5,662 bases of DNA from Alphaproteobacteria bacterium (GTDB lineage: Bacteria; Pseudomonadota; Alphaproteobacteria; JABSOH01; JABAAW01), in NCBI GenBank assembly GCA_014238935.1, contig JABAAD010000046.1, forward strand, positions 1-5,662. Reading direction: 5' to 3'. Shown piece by piece: positions 1-5,662 of the stretch. Position numbers and translations under genes: made by a program. The notes beneath the pieces are model-generated. The model worked only from the letters and a program-made list of their open reading frames with translations. It did not search any database and was not told where the DNA came from. Within the stretch, counting starts at the first letter, position 1. Each line of letters starts with the position of its first letter.

Positions 1-3000
1 GCCGAATCGACGCGTCCCGAGATCGAACAGATCATGATCGAAAACGGACGCGGAATCAGCCCCGACCTGTTCGAACGCGACCTCTATGTGATGCGGCGCA
101 GAATCGAGAAAGCGGTCGAGCGGGAAGGACTTGCCGACTTCTACATATGCTCGTTGAGTTGCCGCTCGGTGATCTACAAAGGGCTCTTCCTTGCCGAGCA
201 ACTGGCGAACTTCTATCCCGATCTCTCGCACCCCCTGATGCAGTCGGACTTTGCCATCTACCACCAGCGTTTCTCGACGAACACCTTTCCAGAGTGGTGG
301 CTTGCGCAGCCCTTTCGCGTCGTCGCGCACAACGGCGAGGTGAACACGCTAAAGGGAAATCGTCGTTGGATGACGAGCCACGAGGCGCAACTGCGCGACG
401 AACATGCTTTGGGCTACGCGAGCGCCGAGATCAAACCCGTCCTGCCCTTGCACGGATCGGATTCTGCCTGTATCGACGCTGCCTTCGAAATGCTGTTGCG
501 TTTCGGAAGAGAACTGCCGGAGGCGGCTTGCCTGCTTATGCCCGAGGCTTGGAATGCGGAGGACGCGCGTATGCCGAAGGCGTTGCGCGACTTCTATCGG
601 TGGAACAACGGCTTGATGGAACCGTGGGACGGACCGGCAGCCGTCTGCGCCTTCGACGGAAGATGGCTCTTGGCTTGTATGGACAGAAACGGATTGCGTC
701 CCTTGCGCTATTCGATCACAGACGACGGGTTGCTGGTCGCAGGATCGGAGACAGGAATCGTGCCGCTGGACGACAGCACCATCGTCGAGAAAGGGCATGT
801 CGCTCCGGGCGCCATGCTTGCCGTCGACTTGCAAAAAGGAAAGCTTTGTCGCAACGACGAGCTCAAACGCGACTGCGCCGCCTTGCGTCCCTACAGCCAA
901 CTGGCTGGCACGTTGCGTACGCTGGAAACTTTGAAACCCGTCGCTACAGAAAAAATCGATCCCTTGCGCTTGAAACGTTGTCAGGCGGCGTTGGGGTGGA
1001 CCTTTGAGGAGATCGAGCTCATACTCAAACCCATGGCGCAGAACGGAGTCGAGCCAACAGGATCGATGGGCGACGACGCGCCGCTGGCGGTGCTCGTCGA
1101 AGACGCGCGACCGCTCCACCACTTCTTTCGTCAGGACTTCTCGCAAGTAACGAACCCTCCGATCGATTCGCTGCGCGAGAAGCGCGTTATGGACTTGCGG
1201 ACGCGTATCGGCAACTTTACCGATCTTGCCGACTCGGACAGGACGCGCCGTCGCATCGTCGAGCTGCCATCGCCCATTCTCACAAGTCGAGAGGCGAATA
1301 CGCTCGCATCGATGCTCGACTCTGTTGCAACGCCGCTGCGGGCAACCTTTCCCGTCAAGAATGTGAGAAACGGCGAAGCTCTGAAACAAGCGATCGAGCG
1401 TTTGTGCGGGCAAGCCGAAGAAGGAGTGCGCGCAGGACGCGGCAACCTTTTCGTCTCCGACCGCGCTATCGACGAGGAAAACGCAGCCCTGCCCGTAGCC
1501 CTGTGCGTCTCCGCCCTGCACGCGCATCTGCAACGCCAAGGCTTGCGCAGCTACGCATCGGTGAATGTTGAAACCGCCCAATGCCTCGATGTGCACTCCT
1601 TTGCCGTGCTCGTAGGCTTGGGAGCTACGACCGTCTCGCCGTGGCTCGCCGAAGCCACCCTCAGTCAAACCCTCGGCGTCAAGCCAACGCTGCTCCAGCA
1701 GATAGAACGAATCGAAGCCTATCGTCGAGCCATCGACGCAGGATTGCTGAAAATCATGGCGAAGATGGGAATCGCCGTCGTCAGCTCCTATCGAGGCGCG
1801 TGCAACTTCGAAGCGATCGGACTCTCGCGCGCGCTAGTGGCAGAATACTTCCCAGGGCTCGTCTCGCGTATATCGGGAATAGGTTTGAGCGGGCTCGAAC
1901 GCCGCACGGTAGCGCAGCATCGCAAGGGCTTTGCTTGCGACAAACCCGTCGTTTCCATCGGAGGCTTCTATCGCTTTCGCCGTAGCGCGCAGACGCACGC
2001 GTGGCAGGGAGAGGAAATTCATCTTTTGCAGCAGGCGGTTCATAGGGACAAACGTGCGCTCTACGACCGCTACTGCGCTCGTCTCAAAGCGCAGCCGCCG
2101 ACAGCTCTGCGCGACCTGTTGGACTTCGCCTTTGAGAGTGCTGCTCCCGTCGTTCTTGACGAGGTCGAATCGGTGACCCGTCTGCGCCGCCGCTTAGTTT
2201 CGCCCGGCATCTCGCACGGCGCGCTCTCGGCAGAGGCGCACGAGACGCTAGCGATCGCCATGAATCGAATCGGCGCGAAGTCCGACTCAGGAGAGGGCGG
2301 CGAAGACGCGCGGCGTTACTTGCGTCGCGCCGGCGGCGAAAACGCTTCCAGCGCGATCAAGCAGATCGCCTCGGGGCGATTCGGAGTCACGGCAGAGTAT
2401 CTCAACAACTGCTCTGAGATCGAGATCAAGATGGCGCAAGGGGCAAAACCGGGCGAAGGCGGACAGCTGCCGGGGAGCAAGGTGAGCGTCGAGATCGCCG
2501 CCTTGAGACGCTCCATGCCGGGAGTGACGCTGATCTCGCCGCCGCCGCACCACGACATCTATTCGATCGAAGACATCGCGCAACTCATCTACGACCTGAA
2601 GCAGATCAACCCTCACGCCGAGGTGTGCGTCAAACTCGTGGCACGAACAGGAATCGGCACGATCGCGGCGGGGTTGGCGAAGGCTCATGTCGACACCATT
2701 CTCGTGTCAGGACACAGCGGCGGCACGGGCGCATCGCCTCAGTCTTCGATCAAGTATGCGGGACTGCCGTGGGAGATCGGCTTGGCGGAGGTTCATCAGG
2801 TGCTTGCCGTCAACGGCTTTCGTGACCAAGTGCGCCTGCGCGTCGATGGCGGAATCAAGACGGGGCGTGATGTCGTCATCGCCGCTCTGTTGGGGGCGGA
2901 AGAGTTCGGAATCGGAACGGCGCTGCTGGTCGCTATGGGTTGTCTCATGGTGCGCCAGTGCCATGCGAACACGTGTCCTGTGGGAATCTGCACGCAGGAC

Positions 3001-4134
3001 AAAAAGCTGCGAGAGCATTTTACGGGCAGTCCTGAGCATGCGATCAACCTGCTGACCTTCATCGCCGATGAGGTGCGCGAAATCTTGGCGCGCTTGGGGG
3101 CGCGCAACCTTGAGGAGATCATCGGACACACCGAGCATCTGACTCAGATCAGTCGCGGAGACGATTCGCTCGACGACTTGGACATGAACGCGCTCTTGGC
3201 GCGCATCGAGACGGGGGGAGCGCCGATGTATTGCACGCGTCCGCAGGGGCAGCCCCGTCCTGTTGCCAGTCCTTTGGACGAGCGAATTCTTGCCGACGCA
3301 GCGCCTCTCTTCGAGGAGGGTTCTGCCGTCGATTTGCGCTACTCGATTCGCAACACCGATCGCGCGATCGGCGCGGGGTTGGCTTCACAAATCGTGCGCA
3401 ACATCAAGGAGCCCTTGCAAGCCGAGCATGTGCGGTTGCGTTTTTGCGGAACGGCGGGACAATCGTTCGGCGCGTGGGCGGTTGCGGGCATGCGTCTTTT
3501 GGTCGAGGGCGATGCGAACGACTATGTCGGCAAGGGATTGAGCGGTGGTGTGATCGTCGTGCGTCCCAACCCTTCTTCTTCGCGCGCGAGCGAGCGCAAT
3601 GCCATCGTAGGCAACACGGTGCTGTACGGAGCGACGGGCGGAAGGTTGTTTGCAGCGGGGCGTGCGGGCGAGCGATTCGCTGTACGAAACTCGGGGGCGG
3701 ATGCTGTCGTCGAAGGTTGCGGATCGAACGGCTGCGAATACATGACGGGCGGAGAAGTGCTCGTCTTGGGCGAGGTCGGCTGTAACTTCGCCGCCGGCAT
3801 GACGGGAGGAATCGCCTATGTCTACGACGCGAGCCCAGAAAACAACGCAGAGGAGGGCGCAGAGGAAGAGTCAGGATTTCTTGCGCGTTACAACAAGGTG
3901 CATGTCGAGATTTTTCGCTTGAAGGGTTATTGGAAAGATCGCTGCTTGGAACTCTTGGCGACGCATGCCAAGGAGACGGAATCCGAGCATGCGCAACGCC
4001 TGCTCGAAGATTGGGAGAAGGTTTATGCGCGCTTTTGGCAGGTGGTACCGAAGGAGACGCTTGGGCGTTTGTCGCATCCTATCGAAGAGGCAGAAGCGCC
4101 CGCACTGCCCCTCTTGCCAGAGGCGGCAGAGTAA
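1..4134 (+). CDS. gltB: Glutamate synthase (NADPH) large subunit, 5'-truncated by the window edge
   Basis: This is the GOGAT alpha subunit, which makes two glutamates from glutamine and 2-oxoglutarate using electrons from the GltD subunit. The frame is open from base 1 (AESTRPEIEQIM...), so the ATG at 34 is internal. About 1377 residues are present against roughly 1480-1550 for the family, so the N-terminus with catalytic Cys1 is missing. Visible in order: the rest of the class II glutaminase domain (RFSTNT at 268, HNGE at 328, HGSDS at 451); the central domain; the FMN synthase barrel (KPGEGGQLPG near 2445, GHSGGTGASP at 2710, VDGGIKTGRD at 2842); the 3Fe-4S cysteines in C-x5-C-x4-C spacing at 2941, 2959 and 2974; and the GXGXG beta-helix from about 3290 to 3900. 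An acidic insert sits at about 3832-3873. The stop is TAA. gltD is not adjacent downstream. Family identity is certain. Confidence 0.97.
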   Translation, partial: AESTRPEIEQIMIENGRGISPDLFERDLYVMRRRIEKAVEREGLADFYICSLSCRSVIYKGLFLAEQLANFYPDLSHPLMQSDFAIYHQRFSTNTFPEWWLAQPFRVVAHNGEVNTLKGNRRWMTSHEAQLRDEHALGYASAEIKPVLPLHGSDSACIDAAFEMLLRFGRELPEAACLLMPEAWNAEDARMPKALRDFYRWNNGLMEPWDGPAAVCAFDGRWLLACMDRNGLRPLRYSITDDGLLVAGSETGIVPLDDSTIVEKGHVAPGAMLAVDLQKGKLCRNDELKRDCAALRPYSQLAGTLRTLETLKPVATEKIDPLRLKRCQAALGWTFEEIELILKPMAQNGVEPTGSMGDDAPLAVLVEDARPLHHFFRQDFSQVTNPPIDSLREKRVMDLRTRIGNFTDLADSDRTRRRIVELPSPILTSREANTLASMLDSVATPLRATFPVKNVRNGEALKQAIERLCGQAEEGVRAGRGNLFVSDRAIDEENAALPVALCVSALHAHLQRQGLRSYASVNVETAQCLDVHSFAVLVGLGATTVSPWLAEATLSQTLGVKPTLLQQIERIEAYRRAIDAGLLKIMAKMGIAVVSSYRGACNFEAIGLSRALVAEYFPGLVSRISGIGLSGLERRTVAQHRKGFACDKPVVSIGGFYRFRRSAQTHAWQGEEIHLLQQAVHRDKRALYDRYCARLKAQPPTALRDLLDFAFESAAPVVLDEVESVTRLRRRLVSPGISHGALSAEAHETLAIAMNRIGAKSDSGEGGEDARRYLRRAGGENASSAIKQIASGRFGVTAEYLNNCSEIEIKMAQGAKPGEGGQLPGSKVSVEIAALRRSMPGVTLISPPPHHDIYSIEDIAQLIYDLKQINPHAEVCVKLVARTGIGTIAAGLAKAHVDTILVSGHSGGTGASPQSSIKYAGLPWEIGLAEVHQVLAVNGFRDQVRLRVDGGIKTGRDVVIAALLGAEEFGIGTALLVAMGCLMVRQCHANTCPVGICTQDKKLREHFTGSPEHAINLLTFIADEVREILARLGARNLEEIIGHTEHLTQISRGDDSLDDLDMNALLARIETGGAPMYCTRPQGQPRPVASPLDERILADAAPLFEEGSAVDLRYSIRNTDRAIGAGLASQIVRNIKEPLQAEHVRLRFCGTAGQSFGAWAVAGMRLLVEGDANDYVGKGLSGGVIVVRPNPSSSRASERNAIVGNTVLYGATGGRLFAAGRAGERFAVRNSGADAVVEGCGSNGCEYMTGGEVLVLGEVGCNFAAGMTGGIAYVYDASPENNAEEGAEEESGFLARYNKVHVEIFRLKGYWKDRCLELLATHAKETESEHAQRLLEDWEKVYARFWQVVPKETLGRLSHPIEEAEAPALPLLPEAAE
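3847..3870 (+). repeat. Short imperfect tandem repeat (12-nt period) encoding an acidic insert in gltB
   Basis: The octamer GCAGAGGA occurs at 3847 and again at 3859, exactly 12 nt (four codons) apart. It encodes the glutamate-rich part of ENNAEEGAEEESG. The segment follows the conserved AGMTGGIAYVYD strand, where GltB proteins usually have only a short turn. The pattern suggests in-frame expansion by replication slippage, but two short copies can also arise by chance in a Glu/Ala-rich stretch. Confidence 0.4.
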
Positions 4135-4147
4135 CAGCAGAGTAACA
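4126..4147. repeat. 11-bp perfect tandem duplication spanning the gltB stop codon
   Basis: GCAGAGTAACA occurs twice head to tail, at 4126-4136 and 4137-4147, and the match continues for two more bases. The first copy holds the gltB stop TAA at 4132. The second copy holds another TAA at 4143 in a different frame. It looks like a slippage duplication at the end of the gene. No function is evident. Confidence 0.7.
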
Positions 4148-4162
4148 GCCCGCTCGCGCAAC

Positions 4163-4194
4163 AAAAAAGTTATGCGTCCGTCTCCATAGAGACG
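4163..4194 (-). terminator. Possible weak terminator for the flgB-flgC-fliE operon
   Basis: A perfect 6-bp stem (CGTCTC at 4179-4184, GAGACG at 4189-4194) encloses a 4-nt loop in the short convergent gap between gltB and fliE. Read on the minus strand, the hairpin lies just after the fliE stop and is followed, 10 nt later, by six T residues (4168-4163). The gap between stem and T-run is too long for a classical intrinsic terminator. On the plus strand there is no T-run, so gltB termination is not explained by it. Confidence 0.3.
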
Positions 4195-4198
4195 AGAA

Positions 4199-4531
4199 TC
4201 AAACAGGCAGGCGGCTGATTTCTTGATAGGCGCTCAAGACGCGGTCGCGCACTGCGATCACCGTGTTGAGCGTCGTCTCTGCGTCTGTGATCGCGGCGAC
4301 CAACGTCGTTTGGTCGATCTCGCCTCTCAAAGCTTGTAAGCCCGCTTGTTCGGCGCGCTGCTGGGTGGCGATCCCTTGCGCAAACAGCTGGGAGAGCGTC
4401 GTTGCAAAGGACGACGCGTTCGCTTGAGAATCTTGAGGAGGGGCAAGCAGGTGCGCCTTGTCGCCGAGCCGTTCGGCTTGTGCGCTCAGGGCTGCGTAGT
4501 AGGCAGCTTTCGCGTCGATCGATGGGGTCAT
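4199..4531 (-). CDS. fliE: Flagellar hook-basal body protein FliE (MS-ring/rod adaptor)
   Basis: FliE is a small protein that joins the FliF MS ring to the proximal rod and is needed early for flagellar export and rod assembly. The 110-residue product has the usual family length. Its C-terminal half matches the FliE pattern: a helix ending in TLNTVIAVRDRVLSAYQEI followed by SRLPV, against the family VRNKLVxAYQEIMxM-type ending. The N-terminal half is Ala/Gln-rich and less conserved, as is normal. The ATG at 4531 is preceded by AAGGAG with a 9-nt spacer. It is the last gene of a minus-strand operon, 72 nt after flgC. fliQ, which often follows in alphaproteobacteria, is missing here, and the convergent gltB end lies 64 nt away. 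No signal peptide is seen, consistent with export by the flagellar type III apparatus. Confidence 0.93.
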   Translation of the reverse strand: MTPSIDAKAAYYAALSAQAERLGDKAHLLAPPQDSQANASSFATTLSQLFAQGIATQQRAEQAGLQALRGEIDQTTLVAAITDAETTLNTVIAVRDRVLSAYQEISRLPV

Positions 4532-4540
4532 GGCACAAGT

Positions 4541-4546
4541 CTCCTT
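4541..4546 (-). promoter_or_regulatory. Ribosome binding site of fliE
   Basis: AAGGAG on the minus strand, 9 nt before the fliE ATG. It is the strongest Shine-Dalgarno match in the operon, and it supports independent translation initiation at fliE after the 72-nt gap. Confidence 0.8.
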
Positions 4547-4603
4547 ATAGTGCAGTGTAGCGTCGAAAGGGGTTGTGGGGAAGAGGAATCAAGGGAGGCA
4601 GGA

Positions 4604-5014
4604 TTAGCGCAACAACTCGTTGGTGCGCGACTGCATTTGGCGCGTCAGGCTGAAGACATTCAGCTGCGCTTGATAGGAGCGGTTTGCTTGACGCATGTCG
4701 GCGATTTCGATCAGTCCGCGCACATTCGTGTGTTTCACATACCCGTTGGCATCTGCGCCGGGATGGTTGGGCTCGTAGCGCAGGGGGAAGGGCGAGCGGT
4801 CGTGATCGACGCGGCTCACCTCCACCAGTTCGACTCCGAGTTTGCGATCCAAGACATTCTTGAAATGAACCGTCTTGCGACGGTAGGGGTCTTGGTTCGG
4901 ATCGAGCGCCGTGTTGTTTTGGTTCGCCAAGTTCTCGGAGACGACGCGCAGGCGCAGGGCTTGCGCGCGCATTCCCGAAGCCGAGGCGCTCAGTGCTGCG
5001 TTCAAGGGATCCAT
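4604..5014 (-). CDS. flgC: Flagellar basal-body proximal rod protein FlgC
   Basis: FlgC is a building block of the proximal rod, which crosses the periplasm between the MS ring and the distal rod FlgG. The 136 residues match the normal length. The N-terminus LSASASGMRAQALRLRVVSENLANQ is the flagellar rod/hook signature. The segment DPNQDPYRRKTVHF is typical of FlgC, and alphaproteobacterial versions carry a very similar DPYRRKTV stretch. The C-terminus (VRGLIEIADMRQANRSYQAQ, then a helix ending RTNELLR) is the conserved coiled-coil helix that packs in the rod core. The start at 5014 is fixed by the conserved N-terminus, although no good Shine-Dalgarno lies upstream; the 30-nt gap to flgB contains a C/T-rich CCCTCCCT instead. 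Translation may therefore rely on coupling to flgB. There is no signal peptide, as expected for type III export. Confidence 0.96.
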   Translation of the reverse strand: MDPLNAALSASASGMRAQALRLRVVSENLANQNNTALDPNQDPYRRKTVHFKNVLDRKLGVELVEVSRVDHDRSPFPLRYEPNHPGADANGYVKHTNVRGLIEIADMRQANRSYQAQLNVFSLTRQMQSRTNELLR

Positions 5015-5044
5015 GGTACTAGGGAGGGCTCTGTTAGAGGTTTG

Positions 5045-5452
5045 TTATTGTTGTCCGCCGCGACCGGTCGCGGTGTTGACGAAGCGGAAGTATTTGCGAT
5101 AGAGGCTAATCGCGCGATCGTGTTCGGCGGCGTTTTGATTGATCTTCACAAGGTTCTCTTCCAAGCTCACCGTGTTGCCGGAGATCGTCTGCTCGTTCGT
5201 CGAGGCGAGCTTTCTGATCGGAGCGGGCGTTTGAAATGCGCGGGAGGTAAAGTGGCGCGGATGCGTACGCGCGAGGTTGCCGTGTTGCGCACGGCGTAGC
5301 GATTCGGGAAAGCGAATCGTCTCCAAGTCGCGCGCTTTGTAGTTGGGGGTATCGACATTGGCGATGTTTTGCGCAAGGACGCGGTTCCTGCGCGTGCTGT
5401 AGTGCATGCTGCGCGTCAGCGATTCGATGATCGGGAGGTCGGAATAAGCCAT
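5045..5452 (-). CDS. flgB: Flagellar basal-body proximal rod protein FlgB
   Basis: FlgB is the most membrane-proximal rod protein, contacting FliE and FlgC. The 135-residue product has the usual length. The N-terminal region has the rod signature (RNRVLAQNIANVDTPNYKAR). The C-terminal part, ISGNTVSLEENLVKINQNA followed by a helix containing LYRKYFRFVNTATGR, matches FlgB proteins of alphaproteobacteria. The ATG at 5452 is chosen because it starts the conserved N-terminal helix and has AAGG 9 nt upstream, followed by further purines. It is the first gene of the flgB-flgC-fliE operon, with a sigma-54 type promoter about 50 nt upstream and an inferred leader of about 38 nt. Nothing looks broken. 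Confidence 0.96.
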   Translation of the reverse strand: MAYSDLPIIESLTRSMHYSTRRNRVLAQNIANVDTPNYKARDLETIRFPESLRRAQHGNLARTHPRHFTSRAFQTPAPIRKLASTNEQTISGNTVSLEENLVKINQNAAEHDRAISLYRKYFRFVNTATGRGGQQ

Positions 5453-5501
5453 CTCTTCTTGCCTTACGAACCTTGATGTTCCTTCTCTGTTGGTAGACTA
5501 C

Positions 5502-5516
5502 GCAAGGATTGTGCCA
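5502..5516 (-). promoter_or_regulatory. Sigma-54 (RpoN) -24/-12 promoter for the flgB-flgC-fliE operon
   Basis: The minus strand reads TGGCACAATCCTTGC. This matches the sigma-54 consensus TGGCAC-N5-TTGC at every key base, with the diagnostic GG and GC ten bases apart. The preceding base is T, also as in the consensus. It lies upstream of flgB in the correct orientation; transcription would start near 5490, giving a leader of about 38 nt. In Caulobacter and relatives, rod and hook genes are transcribed by sigma-54 with the activator FlbD, so this fits the gene class. The activator binding site is not identified. Confidence 0.85.
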
Positions 5517-5526
5517 ACCGACTTGC
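5512..5526 (+). promoter_or_regulatory. Degenerate sigma-54-like element facing the divergent gene
   Basis: The plus strand reads TGCCAACCGACTTGC, which resembles TGGCAC-N5-TTGC. It has an intact TTGC at -12 but GC instead of GG at -24, and A instead of C at the sixth base. It overlaps the flgB element by five bases. A start near 5538 would leave a leader of 20-26 nt before the divergent frame. The loss of the -24 GG makes activity uncertain. Confidence 0.25.
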
Positions 5527-5552
5527 TTGCAAGATTCGCCGCGTGGTAAAAA

Positions 5553-5556
5553 GAGG
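5553..5556 (+). promoter_or_regulatory. Ribosome binding site deciding the start of the divergent gene
   Basis: GAGG within AAAAAGAGGC lies 7 nt before the ATG at 5564 but only 1 nt before the in-frame ATG at 5558. The spacing therefore favours 5564 as the start. Confidence 0.5.
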
Positions 5557-5563
5557 CATGGCG

Positions 5564-5662
5564 ATGATCCTCGACAGCGCAACCGAGCAACAGAGAGAGC
5601 AACGCGTCCTTCCTTTCTCGCGTGCGAGCCTTGTCGAGAACAGAGCCTTTTTGGAGGAAAAA
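5564..5662 (+). CDS. Unidentified protein, N-terminal fragment (runs off the right edge)
   Basis: The frame is open from the ATG at 5564 (or 5558, two codons earlier) to the window end, giving 33-35 residues that begin MILDSATEQQREQRVLPFSR. It has a credible ribosome binding site and is divergent from flgB across a short control region. The fragment is hydrophilic and rich in Glu, Gln and Arg, with no signal peptide or membrane segment so far. I do not recognise the family. Genes next to flgB in alphaproteobacteria are often flagellar, so a flagellar or regulatory role is possible, but nothing in these residues shows it. A chance open frame of this length cannot be excluded, although the ribosome binding site and divergent position favour a real gene. 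Confidence 0.55.
   Translation, partial: MILDSATEQQREQRVLPFSRASLVENRAFLEEK
5617..5628. repeat. Short inverted repeat CTCGC-GT-GCGAG upstream of the flgB promoter
   Basis: Two perfect 5-bp arms are separated by 2 nt, about 100 bp upstream of the sigma-54 element. That distance is typical for activator binding sites of sigma-54 promoters. It lies inside the divergent open frame and could be coincidental in a CG-rich sequence. Confidence 0.25.

Noticed and set aside
34..36. ATG at 34 as the gltB start
   Set aside because: The frame is open to base 1 and the upstream residues (ESTRPEIEQI) fit the conserved glutaminase domain, so this Met is internal.
147..1007. A 286-codon plus-strand open frame overlapping gltB in another frame
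   Set aside because: It is an Arg-rich out-of-frame reading of a GC-rich gene with no recognisable domain. The conserved glutaminase motifs lie in the gltB frame.
349..1668. A 439-codon minus-strand open frame opposite gltB
   Set aside because: It is the codon-mirror frame of gltB and ends where gltB uses a CTA codon. gltB is clearly the real gene over the whole stretch.
2250..2260. GCGATCGC octamer resembling the cyanobacterial HIP1 repeat
   Set aside because: I noticed only one full copy, inside gltB. Related CGATCG words elsewhere follow from Ile/Asp/Arg codon choice, and the flagellar genes exclude a cyanobacterium.
4151..4178. Hairpin GCGCAAC / GTTATGCG around the A6 run as a gltB terminator
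   Set aside because: The stem needs a two-base bulge, has the A-run in its loop, and is not followed by T residues on the plus strand.
4346..5299. A 317-codon plus-strand open frame running across fliE, flgC and flgB
   Set aside because: fliE, flgC and flgB all lie in the same minus-strand frame, and this frame is their exact codon mirror. It stays open because the three genes rarely use TTA, CTA or TCA codons. The translation resembles no protein family I know.
1..5662. CRISPR arrays, tRNA/rRNA genes, insertion sequences, toxin-antitoxin or phage genes
   Set aside because: No repeat-spacer pattern, RNA gene signature, transposase motif or long terminal inverted repeat was found on either strand.

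Overview
The window reads as ordinary chromosome of an alphaproteobacterium. The GC content is moderately high, by eye in the upper fifties. The layout is one long plus-strand metabolic gene, a convergent minus-strand flagellar operon, and the first codons of a divergent gene at the right edge. The alphaproteobacterial assignment rests on three things: the FlgC and FlgB signature segments, the gene order flgB-flgC-fliE, and a sigma-54 type promoter in front of flgB, as in Caulobacter-like flagellar hierarchies. A Rhodospirillales or Acetobacteraceae origin is possible but is only a guess.

Positions 1-4134 (+) hold the 3' portion of gltB, the large subunit of glutamate synthase (GOGAT). The reading frame is already open at base 1, so the N-terminus with the catalytic Cys1 lies outside. 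The rest of the glutaminase domain, the central domain, the FMN/3Fe-4S synthase domain and the C-terminal beta-helix are all present and look intact. The small subunit gene gltD is not in the window, and there is no room for it directly downstream.

Positions 4135-4198 form a short convergent intergenic gap. It holds an 11-bp tandem duplication that includes the gltB stop codon, a small hairpin and an A6/T6 run.

Positions 4199-5452 (-) hold flgB, flgC and fliE, transcribed in that order. Their products are the proximal rod proteins FlgB and FlgC and the MS-ring/rod adaptor FliE. They form one operon with gaps of 30 and 72 nt. The fliQ gene that often follows fliE in alphaproteobacteria is absent here, because the operon runs straight into the 3' end of gltB.

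Positions 5453-5563 are the divergent control region. On the minus strand it carries a near-consensus sigma-54 -24/-12 element, about 50 nt upstream of the flgB start codon. A weaker, overlapping sigma-54-like element points the other way, toward an unidentified open frame that runs off the right edge.

I found no new biological system. The parts most worth a second look are the flgB promoter region with its possible overlapping divergent elements, the unidentified divergent gene, and an acidic insertion in the GltB C-terminal domain.
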